A stretch of 64,000 nucleotides of DNA from PFJX01 sp963713085 (GCA_963713085.1 CAVQKQ010000009.1:62001-126000); one strand, 5' to 3'. Shown: positions 45,446 to 59,242, counted from the first letter of the stretch. Numbers and translations: made by a program. Notes: a model not told the origin generated them from the letters alone.

Positions 45446-46315
45446 TTATGCCTGCCGCTCACCCTCGCCGAGGCCGGATTCGCCGCCTCCCCGCACCCTC
45501 AGCAAACCGGCCTTTTCAGAATCGGACAGGCCTGGCAGCGCGCCCACCACCTGGCTCACCTGCGCGCCGGTCAGTTTGACCGCTTCCAGGATATTGTCGG
45601 GCAGGGCGGGGTCGTGCGCACCGTTGTCCAGATGCCGCGCGGTGTTCACCGCCAGGCAGGCCATGCGCGCCCGAATGCCGTCGTCGCCCCGTACAAGTTG
45701 CCTGATCAGGGGCGGCAGGCCCCAGTCCTCGATCATCCGCAGGGTGATATCCATGAATGCGAAGCCGCAGGCCTGTTGCTGGGATTGGATGCTGCGGCTG
45801 GCGCGACCGCTGGCAAGCTCGTCCAGGGCCTTCTGCGGCAGGTCCGGGGCGAAGGCCCAGAGCTCGATTTCTCCGGCATTGGCCAGCAACGCGGCCATGG
45901 CCAGTTCGCCCGGATCAAGGTCATGGCGCATCCCCCCCCAGGCCAGGGCGACCCGGGCCGCCAGGGAAGCGCGGGCCTCACAGGCCATGAAGCCGACATT
46001 GTCCGACGCCGCCGACGGGGCTGATTCCACCTGCTCGCGGAACAGCTGGGTGCCCAGGGCCAGAACCACCCCGAGGGGGGTGGTGATATCCCGTGCCAGT
46101 CGCCTGGGCAATCTCCGGTTGGCTTCCTTGAGCAAACGCAGCGCCAGCAGCGGGTCTTCCAACAACAGGGCGGCGTAGGCCTGGCCGGAGAGGGTTTCCT
46201 CCGCCCTGCTTTCCACCTCCCGCAAGGCGCTCTTGGTGGCTGCTTTGATCGGCAGGTCGACATGCTCGAAATAGGCAGCCCACTGCCGCGCGCCCCACCA
46301 GCTGTGTCCGCTCAT
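45446..46315 (-). CDS. HDOD domain protein
   Basis: About 289 residues from MSGHSWWGARQWA (another in-frame start is at 46348). It carries LLLEDPLLALRLLKEANRR, a loop like the HDOD domain of the protein at 11.8 kb, and LAMAALLANAGEIELWAFAPDL. HDOD proteins are non-catalytic relatives of HD domains that act in signal-transduction and stress pathways; this one has no attached output domain. It lies 45 bp after glnE in the glnE transcription direction. Confidence 0.75.
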   Translation of the reverse strand: MSGHSWWGARQWAAYFEHVDLPIKAATKSALREVESRAEETLSGQAYAALLLEDPLLALRLLKEANRRLPRRLARDITTPLGVVLALGTQLFREQVESAPSAASDNVGFMACEARASLAARVALAWGGMRHDLDPGELAMAALLANAGEIELWAFAPDLPQKALDELASGRASRSIQSQQQACGFAFMDITLRMIEDWGLPPLIRQLVRGDDGIRARMACLAVNTARHLDNGAHDPALPDNILEAVKLTGAQVSQVVGALPGLSDSEKAGLLRVRGGGESGLGEGERQA

Positions 46316-46393
46316 GCCGGTCACTCCTTGACCCCGTGACTGTGTCAATGTAGTCGAGGGACTGCTTAATTGATAGGCATGAGGCCCCGGGTG

Positions 46394-49117
46394 TCAGGAC
46401 CGCTCGGTGGCCTCCTCGCCGAAAACCATCCGCCACAGGGCCTTCACCGCGCCGATCTCCTGGGCCAGACCGCCGTGTTCGGCCCGGGCGTGTTCCGCCC
46501 CCTGCAGCATGATGGCGTGTTGCCGGCGACGCAATTCCCGGTAGGCATCCGCCGCTGGCAGGGCGATCTCCTCCGGCACCAGCCTGAGTTGCCCGGCCCG
46601 CTTCAGCAAAGCGATGTTGCCGGCGTTGGCGGTCAGCTCGGGGTGCAGCGAAGCGTGGGCCAGCACCAGGAATTGCACGGCGAACTCCACATCCACCAGG
46701 CCGCCGCGGTCGTGCTTGATATCGAACAGGCGGGAAGGATTGGGATGCCCCTCCAGCATCTTCCGGCGCATCTCCAACACCTCGCCGCGCAATTTGGCGG
46801 GATCCCGCGGCTTGCACAGGACCGCTTCCCGGATCCGGGCGAAGTGCCGGCCCACGTCGGGGTCGCCACAACTGAAGCGGGCCCGGCTCAGGGCCTGGTG
46901 CTCCCAGGTCCAGGCGTGGTTGTACTGGTAATCCTCGAAGGCCTCCACGGAACTGACCAGCAGACCGGCGGCCCCGTCGGGGCGCAGTCGCAGGTCGGTT
47001 TCGTAGAGGATTCCGGCGGAGGTCATGGTGGACATCCAGGTGACCAGGCGTTTCCCCAGCCGGGCGTAGATCTCCTGGGCATCGGGATGGGGATCGTCGT
47101 ACAGGAACACGATGTCCAGGTCCGATGCATATCCCAGCTCCTTGCCGCCCAGCTTGCCGTAGGCGATGACGGCAAAGGCCGGCGCGTCACGGTGCCCGCC
47201 CTTCAGGCCTAGCCAGATCAGGCGCAGCGCGGCATCCAGCAGCAGGTCGGCCAGATCGGCCAGGTGGTCGGACAGCCGCTCCAGGGTCCACATGCCCAGC
47301 AGGTCCTGGGCCAACAGGCGGAAGGTTTCGGACTGCTTGAAATGGCGCAGTTCGTCCATCTGGCGTTCCACATCACCCTCGCTTTCGGCCAGGCGGCGGG
47401 CCAGGTCTTCGCGGGCATGGGACCAGTCCGGCGGCGCCATGAGTTGGCGGGCGTCCAGAAGCGTGTCCAGTAGGAAGGGCTGGCGGGTCAGGTATTGGGC
47501 GGCCCAGGGGCTGGAGGAAACAATACGGGCCACCTGGGTCAGGGTCTGGGGATACTCCTTGAGCAGGGCCAGGTACGGCGCGCGGCGGGCGATTGCCTCC
47601 AGCAATGCGAGGATGCGGGACAGGGTTTCCCCGGCGTTGGGGAAGCGGCCCGCCACCTGGACCAGGGGCGGCAGCAGGCTGTCCAGGGCGGCCTTGTTCT
47701 TGGCCGGCAGGCTCGCGTAGCGGTTGCCTTGGCGCAACGCCTGCAACTGGGCAAGGGCATCCGCCGGCTCCCGGTATCCGGCCACAGTTAGCCGGTCCAG
47801 GGCCTCTTCAGGCGGAAGCTGGCACAGACCGGCCAGGGGGTGGCCCGTCTGGTCTTCCTGGGGGGCGCCGAACACCTGTTCGAACTGCCCGGCCACCCGC
47901 CTGCGCAGGCTGTTCAGGTGGGCCTCCAGCCCTTCCCAGTCGGCGTAGCCCATGGACGCGGCGACGCGGCGCCGGTCCTCGACGTCGTGGGGCAGATCCT
48001 GGGTCTGGGCATCGTCCAGGTATTGCAGGCGGTGCTCCAGGTTGCGCAAAAACTCGTAAGCCTTGCCCAATTCGTCGGCCTGGTCTTGGGGCAGCAGGTC
48101 GTAGGCGGCCAATTGATGCAGCAGGGCGCGGGTGGGGCGCATCCGCAGGGACTGGATGCGTCCGCCGCGGATCAGCTGGAACACCTGGGCAATGAACTCG
48201 ATCTCCCGAATGCCCCCCGGACCCAGCTTGATGTTGTCGTACCGGTCCTTGCGCCGCACCTCGCGCCGGATCTGCGCGTGGAGGTCGCGCATGGCGGCGA
48301 AGGCGCCGAAGTCCAGGTACTTGCGAAATACGAAGGGGACGCGCAGGTGCTCCAGTTCTTCGAGACGGGCCCTGGAAAAATCGCCGCCGGCGACGACCCG
48401 GGCCTTGGTCCACGCGTAGCGCTCCCACTCCCGGGCCTGGGTATAGAAATATTCCTCCAGCATGGCGAAGCTGGAGGCCAGGGGGCCGGATTCGCCGTAG
48501 GGGCGCAGGCGCATGTCCACCCGGAACACGTAGCCGTCGGCGGTCTTTTCGTCGATGGCGTTGATCAGGCGCTTGCCCAGGCGGGTGAAGAATTCGAAGT
48601 TGGTCAGCCGGCGTGGCCCGGCGGTCTCGCCGTCTTCCGGAAACACGAAGATCAGGTCGATATCGGAGGAGACATTGAGCTCACCGCCCCCCAGCTTGCC
48701 CATGCCCAGCACCATGAGCCGCTGCGGCTGTCCCGCCCGGTCCAGGGGCTCGCCGTGGATCGACGCCAAGTCCCGTTGATGGAAAGCCAGGGCGGTCTGG
48801 ACCGCCACTTCGGCCAGGTCGGTCAGGGTGCGCATGACCTCCCCCAGATCGCCCACCCCGGCCAGGTCGCGGACCATGACCAGGGCGAAGACCCGCTCCC
48901 GCAACCGGCGCAACCGGCGTTTGATATCTTCCTCGGAAGTGGCCTCCGATGGCAGCATGGCCATCATTTCCGCCCGGCTGACCGGCTCCGCGAGATGGGA
49001 TTCCAGCCATGCGCCCAGATCGGGATGGGCCGCGAGCTGATTGTGCATCCAGCGGCTGTATGCGGCAGCGCGGGAAAGCATTTCAGGGGCTGGCAAGGCA
49101 ATCATGTTGCGGTGCAA
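46394..49117 (-). CDS. glnE: Bifunctional glutamine synthetase adenylyltransferase/adenylyl-removing enzyme
   Basis: GlnE (907 aa) modifies glutamine synthetase in response to nitrogen status. Two nucleotidyltransferase halves are present: LGGGELNVSSDIDLIFVF in the N-terminal deadenylylating half and GGKELGYASDLDIVFLYD in the C-terminal adenylylating half. LGPGGIREIEFIAQ is conserved. MIALPAPEMLSR at 49105 is an alternative start. It is divergent from acs with a 92-bp gap. Confidence 0.95.
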   Translation of the reverse strand: MHRNMIALPAPEMLSRAAAYSRWMHNQLAAHPDLGAWLESHLAEPVSRAEMMAMLPSEATSEEDIKRRLRRLRERVFALVMVRDLAGVGDLGEVMRTLTDLAEVAVQTALAFHQRDLASIHGEPLDRAGQPQRLMVLGMGKLGGGELNVSSDIDLIFVFPEDGETAGPRRLTNFEFFTRLGKRLINAIDEKTADGYVFRVDMRLRPYGESGPLASSFAMLEEYFYTQAREWERYAWTKARVVAGGDFSRARLEELEHLRVPFVFRKYLDFGAFAAMRDLHAQIRREVRRKDRYDNIKLGPGGIREIEFIAQVFQLIRGGRIQSLRMRPTRALLHQLAAYDLLPQDQADELGKAYEFLRNLEHRLQYLDDAQTQDLPHDVEDRRRVAASMGYADWEGLEAHLNSLRRRVAGQFEQVFGAPQEDQTGHPLAGLCQLPPEEALDRLTVAGYREPADALAQLQALRQGNRYASLPAKNKAALDSLLPPLVQVAGRFPNAGETLSRILALLEAIARRAPYLALLKEYPQTLTQVARIVSSSPWAAQYLTRQPFLLDTLLDARQLMAPPDWSHAREDLARRLAESEGDVERQMDELRHFKQSETFRLLAQDLLGMWTLERLSDHLADLADLLLDAALRLIWLGLKGGHRDAPAFAVIAYGKLGGKELGYASDLDIVFLYDDPHPDAQEIYARLGKRLVTWMSTMTSAGILYETDLRLRPDGAAGLLVSSVEAFEDYQYNHAWTWEHQALSRARFSCGDPDVGRHFARIREAVLCKPRDPAKLRGEVLEMRRKMLEGHPNPSRLFDIKHDRGGLVDVEFAVQFLVLAHASLHPELTANAGNIALLKRAGQLRLVPEEIALPAADAYRELRRRQHAIMLQGAEHARAEHGGLAQEIGAVKALWRMVFGEEATERS

Positions 49118-49209
49118 AATGCGAGAATAGGCGAAGTGGCCTAATTTTGCGCCTTCCTTAGGGGAGGAATCGAATTGTCAATCAATCAGCCGTCGAGGAG
49201 ACGCATGTT

Positions 49210-51198
<1,989 letters not shown>

Positions 51199-51367
51199 GG
51201 GCGCAGCCCCGACGGTGCAGCCGGTGTTGCGGGATTTCAGTGGAGGCTAACCTTCCCGCCTCAGGGAAGGTTAAGCGCGTAGCGTGGCCGTAGCTAAAAT
51301 CCCGCGATCCTGGATCAGCTCAAAGAGGTGATCCAGTAAGGGAATAGCCGGCGTCCATGCAAAGAAG

Positions 51368-51391
51368 AAGCGGCCGAAAGGCCGCTTTTTT
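51368..51391 (+). terminator. Intrinsic terminator of acs
   Basis: AAGCGGCC at 51368-51375 pairs with GGCCGCTT at 51380-51387 (GAAA loop), followed by a run of Ts. It is 170 bp after the acs stop, beyond the duplicated tail, and 20 bp before the convergent cytochrome gene ends. Confidence 0.92.
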
Positions 51392-51410
51392 CATGGAACG
51401 AATCCCGGCA

Positions 51411-51821
51411 TCAGGAACCCAGGTAGTTCGCCAGGGCCTCGATCTCCTCATCCGACAGCTTCTTGGCGATGGGCGCCATGATGGCGGTCTGCGCCCCCAT
51501 CTGTTTGCCGGCCCGGTAGTCCATAAGCTTGGATTTGATCTGGTCGCGGCTCAGGACCAGGCTGGGTGTCTTGCCCATGCCCTCGCCGGTGGCGCCGTGA
51601 CAGACCGCGCAGGTCGAGGCGAACTTGGCAGGTGCATCCACCTCGCCACCGGCACTGGCGGACTCCATGGCACCGCCTTCGGGGGCGGCGGCAGGGGCGG
51701 GGGCCTCGGCCATGGGGGCGGGCGCGGCGGGTTCAGCCATGGTATTCGGTTCTTCCTTCTTGCCGCAGGCGGTCAGGCCGACGCCAAGCAACAGAATCCA
51801 TAAAAGTGCGGGTTTTCTCAT
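51411..51821 (-). CDS. Cytochrome c lipoprotein
   Basis: A 136-residue class I c-type cytochrome. A lipobox (LTAC, Cys19) anchors it to a membrane. An Ala/Pro/Glu linker follows, then CAVCH at 71-75, and the axial methionine is probably in IMAPIAKKLSDEEIEA. It resembles the cytochrome c5 group. It is likely a periplasmic electron carrier; its partner is not in this window. Confidence 0.88.
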   Translation of the reverse strand: MRKPALLWILLLGVGLTACGKKEEPNTMAEPAAPAPMAEAPAPAAAPEGGAMESASAGGEVDAPAKFASTCAVCHGATGEGMGKTPSLVLSRDQIKSKLMDYRAGKQMGAQTAIMAPIAKKLSDEEIEALANYLGS

Positions 51822-52170
51822 CAGGGTTTCCTTTCAAACGGATGGAACAAAGCGAGGTGTCGGCAATTCTTCTCTAACAGACTCAATCCATGGAATGGGG
51901 TGCATGGCCATGCATCCGGAGTCAGACTTGCCCGGATCGTTTAGGGCAAAGCTTGTTGTCGAGCAACCATAACATGGGCTTCTTTCAGATAAAACCATCT
52001 GCGCTCCTGATGATCCCATGGCCCCTGACACCGGCTTGCACGCCGGCGAAGAACCCCACCAACCACTCGTCACGGATATTTGAACTTTGTGTGAGGACTT
52101 CGTGACCTCCTCTGGGAAGAATGGGCCTGGTCCGGATGGACATACCCTAAGACCACAGTGGAGACCGACC

Positions 52171-53289
52171 ATGAAATCCCCTCGACATTTCGTAGCCGCA
52201 TTGGCAATCCTGACCGCGGGCATCGCCCAGGCCTGGGGACACGATCATCCCGCGCCCTTTGAACAGGGCGCGGTCTACACCATGACCAACGCCAGCGACG
52301 GCAATGCCGTGGTGGCTTACCAGCGATCCCCCGACGGGACCCTGACACCGGCCGGGACCTACCCCACCGACGGACTCGGCCTGGGCAGCGGACTGGGCAA
52401 CCAGGGCGGCGTGGTCATGAGCGACGACAACCGCTGGCTGTTCGTCGTCAATGCCGGGAGCAACGAACTGACCGTTTTCGCGGTCAGGAAAAACGGCTTG
52501 ATACGGGTCCAGACGCTCGCTTCGCAGGGCGACGGCCCGGTCAGCGTGACCAGCAACGACGACCTGGTCTACGTGCTCAACGCCGGCAGCGACAGCATCG
52601 CCGGGTTCCGCATGAACCATAAAGGGAAACTTGAGCCCATTGTCCACTCCTACCGCCCCCTGAGCGGTACGGGCACAGCGCCGGCGCAGATCCAGTTCAG
52701 TCCCGACGGGCGCGACCTGGTCATCACCGAAAAGGCCACCAATAATCTGGTGGTCTACGAGGTGGACCGGCACGGCCTGCCCGAGGACACGCCGGAGATC
52801 GTATCCTCCGCGGGCCCGACGCCGTTCGGATTCGACTTCGGCAAACACCGCAACCTGTTCGTCAGCGAGGCCGCCGGCGGCGCGCCCGGCGCCAGTTCCG
52901 TGTCGTCCTACCACCTGACCCGCGACGGCGAACTCACGTTGGTCGACGGCGCGGTGCCCACCGGGCTGACCGCCGCCTGCTGGATCGTGGTCACGCCGGA
53001 CGGGCGCTACCTCTATGCCACCGATGCCGGCAGCGGAGCCATCAGCGGCTACAAGATTTCCCCCTTCGGCGGCCTGACCCTGCTCGACGCAGACGGCCTG
53101 ACCGCCTCCACCGGCGACGGCAGCGCCCCCATCGACATGGCCGTCAGCAACAACGGCCGCTACCTGTACGCACTGAGCACCGCCAACCACACGGTCAGCG
53201 AGTTCCGCATCAAGGCGGACGGCAGCCTGGTCTCCATCGGCACGCTGACCGGTCTTCCCGACGCCGCCAACGGCCTGGCCGCCCGCTGA
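52171..53289 (+). CDS. Secreted lactonase-type beta-propeller protein
   Basis: A 372-residue protein with signal peptide (FVAALAILTAGIAQAWG) and about seven propeller repeats, for example DDNRWLFVVNAGSNELTVF, NDDLVYVLNAGSDSIAGF and DGRYLYATDAGSGAISGY. The fold matches the 6-phosphogluconolactonase/3-carboxymuconate cyclase superfamily, but a secreted member is unlikely to act in sugar metabolism. The ATG at 52171 has GGAG upstream. Confidence 0.84.
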   Translation: MKSPRHFVAALAILTAGIAQAWGHDHPAPFEQGAVYTMTNASDGNAVVAYQRSPDGTLTPAGTYPTDGLGLGSGLGNQGGVVMSDDNRWLFVVNAGSNELTVFAVRKNGLIRVQTLASQGDGPVSVTSNDDLVYVLNAGSDSIAGFRMNHKGKLEPIVHSYRPLSGTGTAPAQIQFSPDGRDLVITEKATNNLVVYEVDRHGLPEDTPEIVSSAGPTPFGFDFGKHRNLFVSEAAGGAPGASSVSSYHLTRDGELTLVDGAVPTGLTAACWIVVTPDGRYLYATDAGSGAISGYKISPFGGLTLLDADGLTASTGDGSAPIDMAVSNNGRYLYALSTANHTVSEFRIKADGSLVSIGTLTGLPDAANGLAAR

Positions 53290-53464
53290 CGATCCGGGCG
53301 CAAGCGATACGGCCCGGACCGAAGCGGTTCGGGCCGCGTCTGGCGGAATGGCCGCCGCGAAACGATGCGATTCCCAACCAGGCCGTGCCGGTACCTCGTC
53401 ACGAGAACGCAACATATCCCGGCGGACATCTTGTTTGTCCTGATTCAACCAGAAGGGCCATTCG

Positions 53465-53659
53465 GTGTTCCGCACAAGGCCCCGGTGGCTGGCGCTCGCC
53501 GCGCTGCCACTCCTCTCCGAACCCTCCCAGGCGGATGTCGCGGACCTGCGCGTGGCCGGCGTCACGGCGCCGAACTGCGCGACGCTGGCCAACCACCACC
53601 TGGTGCTGAACGGCGCCGGATTGAGGCGGCTGCTCGGCATGAACGGTCCGACTTCATAG
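53465..53659 (+). pseudogene. Truncated chalcone-isomerase-like protein
   Basis: A 64-residue ORF from a GTG codon. It has a signal peptide (LALAALPLLSEPSQA), then VAGVTAPNCATLANHHLVLN and NGAGLRRLLG, the N-terminal motif of secreted chalcone-isomerase-like proteins of about 180-190 residues. The remaining ~120 residues are missing; a stop follows at once. It is called a remnant on that basis. Confidence 0.6.
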
Positions 53660-54077
53660 TCCAGTTGCGGTCAGCAAGGCCGGTCAAGCAGTTATCAACA
53701 TCCCATACCGTCGATGAAACTGAAGAACGGGCGAAGAGGAATGGCCATATGCAGCCAAGGCGTGCCTGTCTGAGGTGAAGACGGTGGAACATCCATGCAA
53801 TGAACTTTTACTTGCTGAATATAAACGGCCCCGGACTCACGTCCGGGGCCGTTCACATGGCCCGCGTGGGAATCAGATAAGGCTGGGGATGCCACCGATG
53901 TAGCCGACGGCGCCACTCTTCTTGTTGTTCCAGTTGCTGTTGATATTCGCGTTCAGCGTGCTACCGGGGGCGTTCAGGATGTGACAAGCCTTAAGCCATG
54001 GACAGATAGTTCGGCGACGAAAGGCAACACGCTTCGTCGCCGACCTTAAGGTCATGGTCACGTAACACTCAATCAAC
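53660..54077. other. Intergenic stretch with a strong hairpin and a coding scrap
   Basis: A perfect 13-bp stem lies at 53824-53853. On the minus strand a short open stretch (about 53873-53983) ends with GSTLNANINSNWNNKKSGAV and looks like the C-terminus of a lost gene rather than a whole one. No other gene is seen. Confidence 0.35.
53824..53853. terminator. Perfect 13-bp hairpin, possible terminator
   Basis: AACGGCCCCGGAC (53824-53836) pairs with GTCCGGGGCCGTT (53841-53853) across a 4-base loop. No strong T-run follows on either strand. It sits just past the open scrap ending at 53873 on the minus strand. Confidence 0.5.
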
Positions 54078-55224
54078 ATGGTTATCCGGCCTGATAGCCC
54101 GCTGTCGCGAGCATCAGCCGCACGCAAGGCCGCCCTCGCGGTCGCCGTCCTGCTTTCCATCTCGACCTTCCATGTTCAACCGGCCCAAGCCCATGATGAC
54201 CGCGATCACGGGGATCGGGTCGTCCTGACTTTTTCAACCGTTGGCGACTCTCGCGAAGATCCCGCCTTGGCCAAGACCGAGCAAGACGCCATCTGGCTGG
54301 AAAACAGCAAGGCCTAGTCCCGCATCATGGGTTCCATCCACAATCAGGGCGCCAATCTGCTGTTCTTCAACGGCGACATGATCATGGGCTACGGCAACGC
54401 TTACGTGCCGGCCGACACCACCAGCGTGGATGCCATCGTCAAGTCCGATCTGGTCACGACCTATCGTCAATACGCATTCTGGCGCGGCATGGTGGCGCCT
54501 CTGATGGAAGGCGGAACCTACGTGGTGCCGTGCCCGGCAACCACGAAACCCAATGGAAGGCCGGCGGCAAGAAGTCCCTCGATGTCAACGAGAATGCCTG
54601 GCGCGCCAATATGGGCGATCTGATCCTGGATCAGGCCCGCTTCACCGACCTGTTGGGCGCCGCACCGGCGAATTTCGACGTGGCCGATTCCCACTTCGCC
54701 GTCATTAATACCGATCCCACCGGCAATGACGGCCATGCGCCACTGAACTGGCTCAAGGCCGACCTGACGCAGCCAAGCTGCGTGGCGCCAAGCACTTCTT
54801 CGTGTTCGGCCACAAGCCCGTCTTCACCTACAACTACATCGACGCCGCCACCGGCCTGCCCATTACCAAGCCGGCCGGTTTCGACACGGATACGGTTGGC
54901 CGGGATGCCTTCTGGAAGGTGATCGAAGCCTACGACGCCACCTATTTCTGCGGCCACGAGTACATCTACGACATGATGCAGCCGCGCAAAGCCGAGGGCG
55001 GCAAGGCCTGGCAGGTCCTGATGGGTTCCGGCGGTTCCCCGTTCGAGGCCGATAGCTTGACACCCGACAACCCGGCCTCGGACCGCATGTATGCCTGGGC
55101 CACCGTCAATGTCTACCGCAGCGGCAAGGTGCGCATCGACGCCTACGGGTTCGATGACCAGTACGGTCCCACCAAGCATCTGAGGACCGTGGTCCTGCCT
55201 CACTCACCACCAGAGCATCATTGA
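54078..55224 (+). pseudogene. Secreted metallophosphoesterase, broken by a stop and two frameshifts
   Basis: A signal peptide opens it (ALAVAVLLSISTFHVQPAQA). Metallophosphoesterase motifs appear in order: STVGDSRED, LLFFNGDMIMG, PGNHETQWK, FVFGHKPVFTYNY, and YFCGHEYIYD. Defects are an in-frame TAG at 54315-54317, a one-base loss near 54528 (before the GNHE motif) and another near 54770. Restoring all three gives one continuous frame of about 380 residues. Either it is a true pseudogene or the sequence has errors here. Confidence 0.85.
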
Positions 55225-55581
55225 AGCGCAAACCCCGTCCCCACGGCGGGGTTTGCAATAAGCGCGGACCACACAGATAAGCGTATGGCCGCTGGGCTTT
55301 GGCATCCCCCTCAATAGCCAGATAACGCAGGCGAGGGCCGGCTACCATTCCATTTCGGCGCAAGGATGCAGCGCATGCCATGGCAGGGTGCTGGTGTCGC
55401 ACATTTCATGGCAAATCCAGATGTATCCGCCGCAGGCAAGTTATCATGCCGCCTGCCAGGCGGCAGCCATGTACACTGCCCTCGCCTCGTTTACTCTGTC
55501 ATGCCAAATTTCGGCGTTGTGCTGTGCGCCGGGCTCGCCGCGCGGCCTGTCGGCCTCCGCCAATCCCCGAGGATCTGGAGC
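55225..55581. other. Intergenic gap with hairpin before msbA
   Basis: GCAAACCCCG at 55228-55237 pairs with CGGGGTTTGC at 55247-55256, probably the terminator of the broken phosphoesterase. The rest is open in the msbA frame from 55366, but that upstream part has no family match and the msbA start is better at 55582. Confidence 0.5.
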
Positions 55582-57272
<1,691 letters not shown>

Positions 57273-57276
<4 letters not shown>

Positions 57277-57941
57277 GGTTCAACCTGAAAACCCCGTGGG
57301 GAAGAGCGATCGCCTGGCTCCATGCCATGCTGGTCGAGCACAACTTCACCAACCTCGTCCGCTTCAACTTCCACCGCATCTCGGACGAGGCGTTCCGGTC
57401 ATCACAGCCCACCATGTGGCAGATGCGTCGCGTCGTGAAGAAATACGGCATCAAGACCATCATCAACCTCAAGGGCGCCAATGCCGACTCCGCCTACTGG
57501 GCCTTCGAGAAGGAACAATGCGAAAAGCTCGGGGTCCGGCTGGTCAATGTCCATATCACATCCCGCAGCATCCCCGATGCCAAGCGGATTCGCGACGCCA
57601 GGGAGGTGTTCGAGACCATCGAGTATCCGGTGTGGATGCATTGCAAGGCGGGCGCGGACCGCGCCGGGATCTACGCGACTCTGTACCAGCATTTCAGGCT
57701 CAACATTCCCATCGAGGAAACCGATCAGCTCCGGCTGTGGCCATTCGGCCATTTCCGGCATTCCAACGCCGGCAAGATGGATTACTACCTGGATCTGTAC
57801 AGGGACTACCACAAGTCCCATCCGGAGGTAGGGCTCCTGGAATGGGCGGAACACATCGCCGATCGCGACAGGATCAGTCGTGAATTCAAGGCCGGAGGGC
57901 TGGCCAGCTTCATCAACGATTACGTGCTCAGGCGCGAGTAA
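57273..57941 (+). CDS. Dual-specificity-type phosphatase
   Basis: A 222-residue protein with the CX5R loop HCKAGADRAG (Cys124, Arg130) and a preceding Trp/Asp-like loop region. FRSSQPTMWQMRRVVKKYGI and IKTIINLKGA are typical of bacterial tyrosine-phosphatase-like proteins that include lipid or LPS phosphatases. It is coupled to msbA, so it may act on lipid A or a lipid phosphate; that is inference. Confidence 0.82.
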
Positions 57942-58304
57942 TCGACGCGCCTGAGCACGACACGGCGACACCCTGGATCGCATCGCGCGATTTCTCTTGT
58001 AGCAGTGGAATACAGGGCGGTTGACCAATCCGCGGCCCGGAACATCGGGCAAAGATCTCCATCCCAACGTGGATCACACTCCCCAGTTTGCGTCCCTCTG
58101 TGCCGTTCGCGAGTACATACAAGAGGATTTCTGGCGTGTCCGATCATTGACGACGACCATGCCCATCCGGGGTAGTGGGCACATCCAATATTGACAATCT
58201 TTATCGATCAAGCTCAGCCCAGGGGCCTTTACAAGCCCCCGATTCAGGGCCTGCCAAACATCGAAATAAAGGTAAATCAGCAGTCACTTATGCACATTTT
58301 TATA

Positions 58305-58318
58305 TTGACAGACATCAA
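58305..58318. promoter_or_regulatory. FNR/ANR-type box
   Basis: TTGACAGACATCAA matches TTGATnnnnATCAA at nine of ten fixed positions. It lies about 450 bp before the membrane-protein gene at 58768. A TATATT at 58370-58375 is roughly 60 bp further on, but no well-spaced -35 element accompanies it. Confidence 0.45.
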
Positions 58319-58463
58319 TTCAGTAAGTAGGCCTACTGCAGCGATGGCTAATTACAACCTATTGTTTTATATATTCTATTTAGCTGCATAAATATTGTGC
58401 ACGGTCTGTAACCCCCAGCGTTGTAAGCTTGTTTTCAGGTTTGTGACGCAGTTTTCAACACTG

Positions 58464-58472
58464 TTATCCACA
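58464..58472 (+). promoter_or_regulatory. Consensus DnaA box
   Basis: TTATCCACA is an exact match to the high-affinity DnaA box. A weaker inverted copy (TTGTCCACG on the minus strand) follows a few bases later. No replication-initiation gene is adjacent. Confidence 0.45.
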
Positions 58473-58767
58473 GGTCCCGTGGACAACCTTTAAAGATGTA
58501 TTCGGATGAAGAGGTTCATTCGCACACCTGCGAAATCACTTTAAGAACAAGATTCTGTTTATGGACGTCGGCGTGAGCGTTATGGACAGTGGGTGATCCT
58601 GTTCTTCCTATAATGCCGTCCAAGTCTGACCGCTTTGCAAAATACTCGGCCCCCTCGCAATGGCACTCAGCTTCAATGTACTGGACGCCAAGGCCATAGC
58701 GTTGGACTCGCAACCCGTTCTCCACGCCGCCTTCCATCAGATGGACAATCTAATCGCCAATAGGGTC

Positions 58768-59142
58768 ATGAAGAAATTGACGCTCCCGACCCGTCTTTAC
58801 CTGATTGGCACCTTCATCCTTATCGCCGGCTTGGGGGCAGCCGCCTTGGTTTCCATGATGGCCGAGGATGACGGCAACGATGCCGCAGGCCGTGAATTCG
58901 GGGGCGGACAGGCTTATGCAACCAGTCCTATTGATTCCAAGCCCTTTATTCACGACCTGGAACTCTATGGCGGCAAAGGTGCCGTGTTGGCTGTTGAGTT
59001 CGATCGATGGTTTGAGAGGCTGTGGCAGGGAAGACAGCTTGCCCATACGCTGGCCTGGCTTGCCGTCGGGCTAGCCACTGCCTGTTTTCTGGCGGCCAAT
59101 CATCTGTCTGATCAACTACCCGGTGAGCACGATGATGGCTGA
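58768..59142 (+). CDS. Small two-helix membrane protein of unknown function
   Basis: A 124-residue protein. Hydrophobic helices at about 9-30 (LIGTFILIAGLGAAALVSMM) and 97-115 (AWLAVGLATACFLAANHL) flank a polar loop. No family is recognised. The upstream in-frame start at 58660 is possible but less likely. It precedes the zinc metallopeptidase. Confidence 0.55.
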   Translation: MKKLTLPTRLYLIGTFILIAGLGAAALVSMMAEDDGNDAAGREFGGGQAYATSPIDSKPFIHDLELYGGKGAVLAVEFDRWFERLWQGRQLAHTLAWLAVGLATACFLAANHLSDQLPGEHDDG

Positions 59143-59242
59143 TACATTGAATGCTTACCTGAGTCGATGGACCCACACACGTTCTGTAACGAGGGCAATG
59201 CAAACATGAAAATCCGTGACCTTTTCGGCGGGGTGCTTTGAG

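Larger units (their letters stand above)
57942..58767. other. Long AT-rich intergenic region
   Basis: No convincing gene is found in these 826 bp. The stretch 58290-58400 is clearly more AT-rich than the rest of the window. An FNR-type box is at 58305-58318 and a DnaA box at 58464-58472. A 66-residue ORF at 58191-58391 is open but lacks coding character. Confidence 0.45.

Noticed and set aside
53873..54160. 95-residue minus-strand ORF as a full gene
   Set aside because: Only the final third looks like coding sequence; the first part overlaps the phosphoesterase signal region in antisense.
58191..58391. 66-residue ORF in the AT-rich gap
   Set aside because: No ribosome-binding site, no domain and chance open frames are common in AT-rich DNA.
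58441..58500. Chromosomal origin of replication
   Set aside because: Only one exact DnaA box and one weak one, and no dnaA, dnaN or gidA nearby.
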